Source of the DNA: Fidelibacterota bacterium
GTDB lineage: Bacteria; Fidelibacterota; UBA2242
Length of the DNA: 6,548 nucleotides
NCBI GenBank assembly: GCA_003645845.1
Contig: QNCV01000154.1
Location: 1-6,548, forward strand
Direction of reading: 5' to 3'
Part shown: one piece after another, positions 1 to 5,870 of the stretch
How the letters are laid out: the number at the start of each line of letters is the position of its first letter
How positions within the stretch are numbered: the stretch's first letter is position 1
Program-made: the position numbers and the translations under genes
The notes under the pieces: generated by a model
What the model saw: only the letters and a program-made list of their open reading frames with translations
Told to the model about the DNA's origin: nothing
Database searches by the model: none

Positions 1-2
1 AA

Positions 3-140
3 TCAATTTTGCCTTTTTACGAGACCATCATTATTGCATTTAATCATCTTTTCTCCTTTTTTATCTCTTTGTATATGTTGCTCGTTTTGGCAACCTAAAC
101 TAAAAATCAGCAGGGCTATTTTTATTATGATTCTCTGCAT
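3..140 (-). CDS. Possible small lipoprotein (45 aa), doubtful
   Basis: A 46-codon minus-strand frame runs from an ATG at 140 to a TGA at 5-3. The product begins MQRIIIKIALLIFSLGC, with a basic start, a hydrophobic core and a cysteine at residue 17 preceded by S-L-G. That resembles a lipoprotein signal peptide with a slightly non-canonical lipobox. The mature part would be only 29 mostly polar residues (QNEQHIQRDKK onward). No good Shine-Dalgarno site precedes the ATG. A strong GGAG lies inside the frame, 5 bases ahead of an internal ATG (codon 32), but starting there would give only 14 residues. It diverges from the recombinase gene. It could be a real lysis- or entericidin-like small lipoprotein, the remnant of a longer gene, or chance. 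I recognise no family; the call rests on the signal-like N-terminus alone. Confidence 0.33.
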   Translation of the reverse strand: MQRIIIKIALLIFSLGCQNEQHIQRDKKGEKMIKCNNDGLVKRQN

Positions 141-172
141 TTCCGAAATCTTACCGCTAACTCAGCATACAC

Positions 173-187
173 AACAAATAATTTGTT
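173..187. promoter_or_regulatory. 15-bp palindrome overlapping the recombinase promoter
   Basis: AACAAAT and ATTTGTT form a perfect 7-bp inverted repeat around a single central A. The right arm overlaps the extended -10 element at 184-192. A dyad in this position could be an operator for a repressor, or a binding site for the recombinase itself. AT-rich DNA produces such dyads by chance fairly often, so the function is inferred from position only. Confidence 0.35.
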
Positions 188-192
188 ATAAT
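184..192 (+). promoter_or_regulatory. Extended -10 promoter for the recombinase
   Basis: TGTTATAAT is a perfect TGnTATAAT extended -10 element, placed 52 bases before the preferred start codon at 245. No TTGACA-like -35 hexamer lies at 16-18 bases upstream, which is tolerated for extended -10 promoters. Transcription would be expected to begin near 199, giving a leader of about 45 bases. This assumes a sigma-70-type housekeeping factor. Confidence 0.5.
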
Positions 193-244
193 CTATTTAA
201 AATGCTACTTTACAGCGTATTAACTCAAATATATGAGGTATACT

Positions 245-1093
245 ATGAAAGTTGCCGAACTTATTGACCGGATGAAAAAAGAGTTGAATATGCGTAAATA
301 CAGTCCGCAGACCGTCGATAATTATTGCAGCGTTCTCCGGCATTTTTCGAAGTATTTACTGAATTCCTCCGTGCATAGTGTGACCGGTCAGGTATTGACG
401 GATTATTTTGACTATCTGAAAACGGAGCGAAAAGCTTCCCATTCGACACTGAAACTTCACCTGGCCGCTTTGCGGTTTCTCTATAAGGAGATTCTCAAAC
501 AGGAAATCGATTTTGACTTCTATCTGAAAATTGGAAAACCGGAGACTCTGCCGGTTGTGTTATCCGTCAATGAGGTTCAGCGCCTGCTGGACTCCGTGTC
601 TAATTTAAAGCATAAAACCATCCTGTCATTGATTTATGGTTGCGGTTTACGAATATCGGAACTGGTTCACCTGAAATGCGCTGATATCGATAAAGACAGA
701 ATGCTTGTCAGAATTGAACAGGCCAGGGGCAACAAGGACCGCTATGTTGTTATTTCGGAAAACCTGCTGGCTCTGATTAAAAAATATTATCGGGCTTATC
801 GTCCGGCCAACTATTTGTTCGAGGGACGCCATTCATCGGAGCCTTATTCCACATCCAGTATCCAGTCCTTTTTCAGAAAAGCGAAAAGCAGAGCGGGCAT
901 TACCAGGAAGGCCACGGTTCATACCTTACGCCACAGTTTTGCTACCCATCTGCTGGATCAGGGCATTGATATTCGCTATATCCAGGAACTGCTGGGGCAT
1001 AAAAACCTGGCCACGACGCAAATCTATATGCATATCAGTACGTTCAACCTGAATAAGGTGAAAAGCCCGGCCGGATTGCTGCAACTGGATTGA
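245..1093 (+). CDS. Tyrosine recombinase (XerC/XerD-like integrase)
   Basis: Site-specific DNA strand exchange enzyme of the tyrosine recombinase family, 282 aa from the start chosen here. Residues 1 to about 90 form the N-terminal SAM-like core-binding domain, followed by the catalytic domain. Visible catalytic residues are R136 (GLRISEL), H226 and R229 (HTLRHSFATHL), H252 (LLGHKN) and nucleophile Y261 (TTQIYMH). The beta-hairpin lysine, normally in a GKG-x-KDR motif, appears as R161 (QARGNKDR). An ATG at 233 is also in frame, but the one at 245 has a GAGGT site (235-239) five bases ahead and is preferred. Length is normal for the family. The extra helical patch of integron integrases is not seen, so IntI is unlikely. 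It stands alone, with no excisionase, transposase or clear attachment site nearby. It could be a mobile-element integrase or a lineage-specific Xer protein. Confidence 0.93.
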   Translation: MKVAELIDRMKKELNMRKYSPQTVDNYCSVLRHFSKYLLNSSVHSVTGQVLTDYFDYLKTERKASHSTLKLHLAALRFLYKEILKQEIDFDFYLKIGKPETLPVVLSVNEVQRLLDSVSNLKHKTILSLIYGCGLRISELVHLKCADIDKDRMLVRIEQARGNKDRYVVISENLLALIKKYYRAYRPANYLFEGRHSSEPYSTSSIQSFFRKAKSRAGITRKATVHTLRHSFATHLLDQGIDIRYIQELLGHKNLATTQIYMHISTFNLNKVKSPAGLLQLD

Positions 1094-1097
1094 TAAG

Positions 1098-1126
1098 CAG
1101 GCGCTTTAAATCTTGATAAGCGCTTG
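1098..1126 (+). terminator. Hairpin after the recombinase gene, possible terminator
   Basis: CAGGCGCTT (1098-1106) pairs with AAGCGCTTG (1118-1126) over nine positions, including one G-U, around an 11-base loop. It begins two bases after the recombinase stop codon. The following sequence (GATTATTTCTG) is only weakly T-rich, so intrinsic termination would be imperfect. It lies between convergent genes and could also stop transcripts arriving from the symporter on the other strand. Confidence 0.42.
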
Positions 1127-1210
1127 GATTATTTCTGCTGAGGTGTGAATAATTAACGTAAAATCGATGCCGTCATTTTCGTGATTTGTGAGTACCGGTT
1201 ATTGAATATT

Positions 1211-1259
1211 GAGCATCGAGATATGAGAGCCGAGAGTCAAGAACCAAGAAATAAGAGCC
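1211..1259. repeat. Degenerate 7-bp tandem repeat (about 7 units)
   Basis: The 49 bases just beyond the symporter stop codon can be read as seven successive heptamers. The first (GAGCATC) and second (GAGATAT) are weak. The next five (GAGAGCC, GAGAGTC, AAGAACC, AAGAAAT, AAGAGCC) agree well with a consensus RAGARYC. One strand is almost pure purine apart from the last two bases of each unit. It contains no ORF. It resembles the short heptanucleotide repeats found between genes in several bacterial groups. Confidence 0.6.
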
Positions 1260-1264
1260 ATACA

Positions 1265-2509
1265 TTAGCTGGAATTTCTTATCACGTTATTTAATTCTCC
1301 CTCAGATTTGGCAATAATTAATGTACCGCAGCTGTCGCTCCAGACATTGGTTGATGTCCGGACCATATCAAGAATACGGTCAACGGCAAGAATCAGCCCG
1401 ATGCCCTCCAGCGGGAGGCCAACTGCTTTAAGAACTATCGTCATCATAACCAGACCGGCCATGGGAATTCCGGCAGCGCCGATGGATGCCAATAATGCGG
1501 TTATGACAACGGTGAATTGTGCGCCGAAACTCAGATCGATGCCATATACCTGAGCGATGAACATTGCCGCCACACATTCGTACAGCGCTGTCCCGTCCAT
1601 ATTGACAGTCGCGCCGAGGGGCAGAACAAAACTGGATATTTTATTGGAAATTCCGGCGTTGTTTTCGGCACATTCCATCGTGAGCGGCAACGTTGCGGAA
1701 CTGGAAGAGGTTGTAAAAGCGGTAAGAAGAGCTGCACTCATATTTTTAAGGTGGCGCCAGGGACTTTCTCCGGCTGTAAGTATTACCAGAAGCGGTAAAC
1801 TGACGGAATAGTGAAATAATAATCCGGCCAGTACTGTAATAAAATAGAGTCCCAGCGATTTGAATATTTCGATTCCGGTCGTTGCGGTTATTTTTGCAAC
1901 CAGCCCGAATACTCCCAGGGGGGCGAACAGGATGACGAAGCGGGTGATTTTCATCATCACTTCAAAACCGGCATGGAAAAAATCCGAAAGAATCTGACGA
2001 TAATGCTCCTGGATTCTGGAGATGAATATTCCCAGAATGATACAAAAGAAGATAATGGGTAAAATGTCGCCGTTGACCATTGAACTGAGCGGATTGACCG
2101 GAATGATTCGGTATAAAAGATCACTCAAACTTCCCGAGGAGAGATTGCTGGCGTCCACCGTTGATTCCAGAACAATGTTGCTGCCGATGCCCGGTTGAAT
2201 CAGATTGACAAGAATCAATCCCGTCAGAATGGCAATCAGACTGGAGGTTACGTAATAGGCAATTGTTTTCAGCCCGAGTCTTCCCAGGTTCCTGGATGTT
2301 CCGATACCCAGGACACCGGATGTAATTGAGGTGAAAATCAGCGGCACGATGACCATTTTGAGTAGTCTTAGAAACAGATCTCCGATTGCAGAAGTAACGG
2401 GCACCAGCGGTTGACCAAATATCAATCCAGCCAACACTCCAAAGATAATTCCAATAAATATCCAGACAGTCAAAGGGATTTTTCGGAAATAGTCAAAGGT
2501 CTTACTCAT
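1265..2509 (-). CDS. Dicarboxylate/amino acid:cation symporter (DAACS, GltP/DctA-like)
   Basis: Inner-membrane secondary carrier of the DAACS (SLC1-like) family, 414 aa, full length. It would import glutamate, aspartate or C4-dicarboxylates with Na+ or H+. The family's C-terminal core is all visible: the serine-rich hairpin (AFTTSSSSATLP, serines 268-271), NMDGT at 303-307, AGIP at 346-349 and the TM8 motif DMVRTSTNV. By comparison with GltPh, D381, R384, T385, N388 and D392 correspond to its D394, R397, T398, N401 and D405. The retained R384 indicates an acidic substrate, because neutral amino-acid carriers lose it. The usual G before the last Asp is S here (NVWSDS). The start at 2509 is supported by AGGGAGA (2520-2514) just upstream. 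It is transcribed divergently from the hydrolase/peptidase series, which hints at a shared role in peptide or amino-acid use. Ion and exact substrate cannot be told. Confidence 0.94.
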   Translation of the reverse strand: MSKTFDYFRKIPLTVWIFIGIIFGVLAGLIFGQPLVPVTSAIGDLFLRLLKMVIVPLIFTSITSGVLGIGTSRNLGRLGLKTIAYYVTSSLIAILTGLILVNLIQPGIGSNIVLESTVDASNLSSGSLSDLLYRIIPVNPLSSMVNGDILPIIFFCIILGIFISRIQEHYRQILSDFFHAGFEVMMKITRFVILFAPLGVFGLVAKITATTGIEIFKSLGLYFITVLAGLLFHYSVSLPLLVILTAGESPWRHLKNMSAALLTAFTTSSSSATLPLTMECAENNAGISNKISSFVLPLGATVNMDGTALYECVAAMFIAQVYGIDLSFGAQFTVVITALLASIGAAGIPMAGLVMMTIVLKAVGLPLEGIGLILAVDRILDMVRTSTNVWSDSCGTLIIAKSEGELNNVIRNSS

Positions 2510-2555
2510 ATCGTCTCCCTGGCATCATACTTATCGAAAACTTAGGCAATCCGGT

Positions 2556-2575
2556 CTGAAATTCAAACATTTCAG
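2556..2575. promoter_or_regulatory. Perfect dyad in the divergent intergenic region
   Basis: CTGAAAT (2556-2562) and ATTTCAG (2569-2575) are perfect inverted repeats separated by six bases. They sit near the middle of the roughly 96-base gap between the symporter start and the small ORF at 2606. A 20-bp dyad here is a plausible operator controlling one or both divergent transcripts. It has no T-run, so it is not a good terminator. No convincing -35/-10 pair was found on either strand in this gap. Confidence 0.35.
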
Positions 2576-2605
2576 GATATTTTTATTGAAATTCTGTGAA
2601 AAAGA

Positions 2606-2767
2606 ATGAATATTCAAACCGATATGAAACCGAAACAATCCACCCGAATCAATCTGCTTTTGTTGTTCATTATTATTTGCATTCTTTTCTTTTTGCATTT
2701 CCGCAGACTCCAACGGGAAATATATCAAAAGTATAATAAAAATGCCGACACCGAAGTTGTACGATGA
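2606..2767 (+). CDS. Small single-span membrane protein (53 aa)
   Basis: ATG at 2606 opens a 53-codon frame ending at TGA 2765-2767. The protein has a polar, basic N-terminus (MNIQTDMKPKQSTR), one hydrophobic segment at about residues 15-32 (INLLLLFIIICILFFLH), then a charged tail rich in R, Q, E and K. That is the pattern of a bitopic inner-membrane protein, and the basic residues on both sides leave its orientation open. Its stop overlaps the hydrolase ATG by four bases (ATGA, 2764-2767), a hallmark of translational coupling, and the hydrolase has no good ribosome site of its own. The ribosome site here is weak (GAAAAAGA). The frame is closed by a stop at 2597-2599, so no longer start exists apart from an internal ATG at 2624. 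I recognise no family. Evidence for coding is the membrane segment plus the overlap. Confidence 0.62.
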   Translation: MNIQTDMKPKQSTRINLLLLFIIICILFFLHFRRLQREIYQKYNKNADTEVVR

Positions 2768-3306
2768 TGTCAGATTGTAACAAGGCTGTATTATTAATTA
2801 TCGATGTTCAGCAGAAATTATTTCCGGTGATGTCCCATAGTGACGACCTGAAAATTGCATTGACCAAACTTACAAAAGGTATTAAGACTCTTGAAATTCC
2901 CATATTGTTGACCGAACAGTATCCGGAAGGTCTGGGACCGACAATCCCGGAACTGCGTGATTTGATTCCCGATGTAAATGCGATATTAAAGCGTTCTTTT
3001 TCCTGTTGTCAGTCTGATGATTTCATCTCAGCGTTGCAGAGATTAAAGCGGAAACAGGTGATTGTTTGCGGGATAGAGGCGCACATCTGTGTATGGCAGA
3101 CATGTATGGATTTAATTATGAATGGTTATGATGTATTTCTGGTGGCGGATGCCATTTCCAGCCGAAATACTTTTGACAAGGAATTGACCCTTCGAGTTCT
3201 GGAAAAAGAGGGCGTACATCTCAGGAGTGTTGAGATGCTGCTCTTTGAACTTTTACAAACATCACTTCATGAAAAATTTAAGACAATATCAAGAATAATT
3301 AAATAG
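2764..3306 (+). CDS. Isochorismatase-family cysteine hydrolase (YcaC-like)
   Basis: Cytoplasmic hydrolase of the isochorismatase-like superfamily, 180 aa, a normal length for single-domain members. The triad is visible: D14 (LLIIDVQQ), K76 (ILKRSFSC) and nucleophile C109 in GIEAHICVWQT. TEQYPEGLGPTIPEL matches the YcaC-like subgroup rather than true isochorismatase or nicotinamidase, and I do not see the metal-binding D-x-H signature of nicotinamidase. The natural substrate of the subgroup is generally unknown; an amide, imide or similar C-N bond is likely. Two ATGs in tandem occur (2764, 2767). The first overlaps the upstream small ORF stop, and the frame is closed by TAA at 2737, so no longer start is available. 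Initiation probably depends on coupling to that small ORF. The peptidase gene follows after 12 bases, so the two are very likely co-transcribed. Confidence 0.9.
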   Translation: MMSDCNKAVLLIIDVQQKLFPVMSHSDDLKIALTKLTKGIKTLEIPILLTEQYPEGLGPTIPELRDLIPDVNAILKRSFSCCQSDDFISALQRLKRKQVIVCGIEAHICVWQTCMDLIMNGYDVFLVADAISSRNTFDKELTLRVLEKEGVHLRSVEMLLFELLQTSLHEKFKTISRIIK

Positions 3307-3312
3307 GAGAGG
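3306..3312 (+). promoter_or_regulatory. Strong ribosome binding site of the peptidase gene
   Basis: GGAGAGG lies six bases ahead of the ATG at 3319, and its first base is the last base of the hydrolase stop codon. It fixes the start of the M24 gene. It also shows that this gene has its own strong initiation signal, unlike the hydrolase before it. Confidence 0.75.
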
Positions 3313-3318
3313 ATTCTA

Positions 3319-4500
3319 ATGGATTTAGATCGTATTCGGAAAGCGATTAAGGAGAAAAACATTGATGGCTGGCTATTTTATGATTTCCATCATCGGGATT
3401 TAATGGCCTATCAAATTCTCAGTCTGGATTCCACAAAATTTACCACCCGACGCTGGTTTTATTATATTCCGGCAGATGGGGAGCCGGTCAGAATCGTGTC
3501 GGCTGTCGAAGCGAAGAAGCTGGATTCTTTGCCTGGTTCCAAAGAGGTATATCGTTCCTGGCAGGACCTTCACCGAATCCTGAAAGACATGTTGGCTGAT
3601 GCTGACAAGGTAGCCATGCAGTATTCTCCGGAAAACAATATTCCCTATGTGTCGGTTGTCGATGCCGGAACCGTTGAGCTGATTCGCTCATTCGGTGTAA
3701 CGGTTGTTTCCTCGGCTGACCTTGTTCAGACCTTTGAGGCTGTGATTGATCAGGCCGGATATCATGCCCATCTTGAAGCCGGGGAAAAGGTTCAGAAAAT
3801 CAAGGATGAAGCCTTTGAACTGGTCCGGAAGAAAGTTTCCGAAGGTGAACCGATTACTGAATACGAAGTGCAGCAGTACATTGTTAAAAGGTTTGAAGAG
3901 GAGGGCTTGACGGATGACGGTGATCACCCGATTGTGGGCGTCAATGATCATCCGGCGGACCCCCATTTTGAGCCCACCGAAGAAAATACCTATACGATAA
4001 AAAAGGGTGATACACTGCTGATTGAACTCTGGGCAAAAAAGAATGATGAGACCGGAATCTACTACGATATTACCTGGTGCGGTTATGTCGGTGAAAATCC
4101 TCCCGGAAAGTATGTTGAAATATTCAATACTGTTCGCGATGCCCGGAATGCGGCACGCGATTTCATTCGGGAGCGATTTGCAAAAAATGAACCCTGTTAC
4201 GGCTATGAAGTGGATGACGTTTGCCGTAAAGTTGTCGAAGATGCCGGATATGGACAATATTTTGTTCACCGTACCGGTCATTCCATCGGTCGCGAGGTTC
4301 ATGGGAACGGTGTTCATATTGATAATCTTGAGACCAAGGACGAGCGGCAACTCGTTCCCGGCATCTGCTTCTCCATCGAACCGGGCATATATTTACCGGG
4401 TGAAATGGCGGTCAGGTCGGAAATCAATGTTTTTATCACCGAATCCAGGGAGGTGGTGGTGGCCGGTGATGAGCAGGAGGAATTAATTTTACTCGTATAA
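3319..4500 (+). CDS. M24-family metallopeptidase (Xaa-Pro aminopeptidase/prolidase-like)
   Basis: Cytoplasmic two-metal peptidase of the pita-bread fold, 393 aa, probably cleaving peptides with proline at the second position. Residues 1 to about 150 form a creatinase-type N-terminal domain. The catalytic domain follows. Predicted metal ligands are E236 (LLIELWAK), D250 (YYDITW), H321 (RTGHSIG), E354 (SIEPGIY) and E368 (RSEINVF). Likely catalytic or substrate histidines are H328 and H333 (HGNGVHID). The first ligand is Asp in most M24 enzymes, so E236 is unusual. The 14-residue gap between the first two ligands is longer than the common 11 and seems to mark an 'LWAK...YYDITW' subgroup. The start is fixed by a GGAGAGG site. 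It lies 12 bases after the hydrolase and 5 bases before the lipoprotein gene. Creatinase-like or other M24 activities cannot be excluded. Confidence 0.92.
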   Translation: MDLDRIRKAIKEKNIDGWLFYDFHHRDLMAYQILSLDSTKFTTRRWFYYIPADGEPVRIVSAVEAKKLDSLPGSKEVYRSWQDLHRILKDMLADADKVAMQYSPENNIPYVSVVDAGTVELIRSFGVTVVSSADLVQTFEAVIDQAGYHAHLEAGEKVQKIKDEAFELVRKKVSEGEPITEYEVQQYIVKRFEEEGLTDDGDHPIVGVNDHPADPHFEPTEENTYTIKKGDTLLIELWAKKNDETGIYYDITWCGYVGENPPGKYVEIFNTVRDARNAARDFIRERFAKNEPCYGYEVDDVCRKVVEDAGYGQYFVHRTGHSIGREVHGNGVHIDNLETKDERQLVPGICFSIEPGIYLPGEMAVRSEINVFITESREVVVAGDEQEELILLV

Positions 4501-4505
4501 TAAAA

Positions 4506-5045
4506 ATGTCAAATATGAAACGTTCCTTTTCCTTAGAATTGATTGTTGGGATTCTCTTGTTATCTTCATGTGCAGGTCGTTTTACGTATATTCCTTCCAC
4601 CGATGCCGGGGCAAATTCCGGGCATTTTCTGCTGTTTTACAATGAACTTGCGCCTCCCGAATCCGAAAAACGGGAATCATTTAAACCGACCTCGATTTCT
4701 GTGGAAATACTGCAGGAAGGGAAAACCATAATATCCGATATTGTGGATGCGGGTAACTGGAATCTTTATCCCGTTCCGGAAGGCGTCTATGTCGTAAATT
4801 TGGAGATCGATTTTCTCGATAAACCAATCACGCTGAACCGCACCTTTATGTCGGATGTTGAGGCGATAAATGCGTTGAATGTTGATTTTTGGAGAGTTGA
4901 TCCGGTGAAGTTAAAAACCGATGTCGAGACGAAAAAGGCGACTTACACCGGAGCTGCGGCCAAATATATCCTGGATTCGAAACGTGAAGGAAAAAAACTG
5001 ACACTTGAAGATATTCAGCGGGTAAGTATGGGGAAAAACTATTGA
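4506..5045 (+). CDS. Predicted lipoprotein of unknown function
   Basis: A 179-aa protein that I do not recognise. Its N-terminus is a lipoprotein signal: MKRSFSL, a hydrophobic stretch, then the lipobox LSSC with Cys22 as the predicted lipidated residue. The mature protein would be anchored in the inner or outer membrane, facing the periplasm or the surface. The middle (about residues 60-115) has alternating hydrophobic residues, as in VEILQEGKTIISDIV and VYVVNLEIDF, suggesting a beta-sandwich. The end is charged and helical. Translation may begin at 4506, five bases after the peptidase stop, or at 4515, which gives a more typical MKR signal start; neither has a clear Shine-Dalgarno site. The tight spacing points to co-transcription with the hydrolase and peptidase. 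The next gene begins 12 bases downstream. Confidence 0.78.
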   Translation: MSNMKRSFSLELIVGILLLSSCAGRFTYIPSTDAGANSGHFLLFYNELAPPESEKRESFKPTSISVEILQEGKTIISDIVDAGNWNLYPVPEGVYVVNLEIDFLDKPITLNRTFMSDVEAINALNVDFWRVDPVKLKTDVETKKATYTGAAAKYILDSKREGKKLTLEDIQRVSMGKNY

Positions 5046-5057
5046 AAGTAATATTTG

Positions 5058-5870
5058 ATGCCTGAACAAAACGTAAATACTGACCTTACTTTTTTCACAA
5101 ACGAACCTGATTCGACTTTGTTAGATCGCTTTATTGCCATATTAAAGGATGTTAGATATTTTGACATTTTAGTCGGTTATTTCCGCTCAAGCGGTTTTTT
5201 TCGCCTGTATAAATCATTTGAAAATATTGAAAAGATAAGGATACTTGTTGGTCTTAGTCTTGATAAAAAAACGTTCCAAATCATTGAGACTGCCAACAAT
5301 TCAGATTTTGAATCTCATGTCAAAGTGAAAGAATATTTCGGCGAAATCTTGGTCTCAGAAATCGAAAATTCGGAAGATTTAAAAGAAGTTGAAGAAGGTA
5401 TATTAAAATTTGTTGAATTTATTAAATCCGGCAAGATAGAAATTAAAGCGCATCCGAGCCGAAACATTCACGCTAAAGTGTACATCAGCCGCTATCATTT
5501 AAATGATCGGGACTTTGGCAATGTCATCACCGGCTCCAGCAATTTTTCCGAAGCAGGTTTGATTTCGCAACGAGAGTTCAATGTTCAATTAAAAAACAGC
5601 GCTGATGTGAAATACGCGCTGGAAAAGTTTGAAGCGCTGTGGAAAGAAGCGGTGGATATATCCGATTACTATTTGGACATAATTAAAACCAAAACCTATT
5701 TGGATGATTCGATTACACCTTACGAGTTGTACCTCAAATTTTTATACGAGTATTTCAAGCAAGATTTGAGAATTAACGAAGATTTGTTTTTTAAAACCAA
5801 TTCTATCTCGTATGATCATATTATGGAAAACCCCAGCGAAGTGATCTTATCCGGGTGTTTTGTAAAATGA
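5058..5870 (+). CDS. PLD-fold protein, N-terminal part of an SNF2-type helicase family
   Basis: A 270-aa protein matching the phospholipase-D-like region found at the N-terminus of large DEAD/SNF2-type helicases. Diagnostic stretches are FFTNEPDSTLLDRF, the VGYFRSSGF region, KIRILVGLSLDKKTF, the HxK motif (H138, K140 in NIHAKVYI) and GSSNFSEAGL with N162 and E165. A single HKD-like half-site suggests a dimer. The Asp usually four residues after the Lys is not in place, so hydrolytic activity is uncertain. In the long family members a YELYLKFLYEYF stretch, also present here, is followed by the helicase core. Here the recognisable part stops near INEDLFF, about 25 unmatched residues follow, and the frame ends. 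Start is ATG 5058, after an in-frame TTG at 5055, with a weak ribosome site. The stop overlaps the next ATG by four bases (ATGA). It is either a genuine stand-alone PLD protein or a truncated helicase. Confidence 0.84.
   Translation: MPEQNVNTDLTFFTNEPDSTLLDRFIAILKDVRYFDILVGYFRSSGFFRLYKSFENIEKIRILVGLSLDKKTFQIIETANNSDFESHVKVKEYFGEILVSEIENSEDLKEVEEGILKFVEFIKSGKIEIKAHPSRNIHAKVYISRYHLNDRDFGNVITGSSNFSEAGLISQREFNVQLKNSADVKYALEKFEALWKEAVDISDYYLDIIKTKTYLDDSITPYELYLKFLYEYFKQDLRINEDLFFKTNSISYDHIMENPSEVILSGCFVK

Noticed and set aside
34..267. 77-aa plus-strand frame upstream of the recombinase.
   Set aside because: Overlaps the recombinase start, spans its promoter, has no ribosome site and an unnatural composition; the opposite-strand lipoprotein-like frame is a better reading.
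1164..1219. Inverted repeat TCGATGC / GCATCGA with 42 bases between, considered as an attC-like recombination site near the recombinase.
   Set aside because: No matching R' and R'' core boxes (GTTRRRY with its complement), arms only 7 bp, and the recombinase lacks the integron-specific helical patch.
2531..2728. 65-aa minus-strand frame in the divergent gap.
   Set aside because: It is antisense to the 53-aa membrane protein and crosses the dyad; the plus-strand frame has a membrane segment and a coupled stop.
3688..4350. 220-aa minus-strand frame opposite the M24 gene.
   Set aside because: Lies entirely antisense to a complete peptidase with all family motifs; no ribosome site or recognisable domain.
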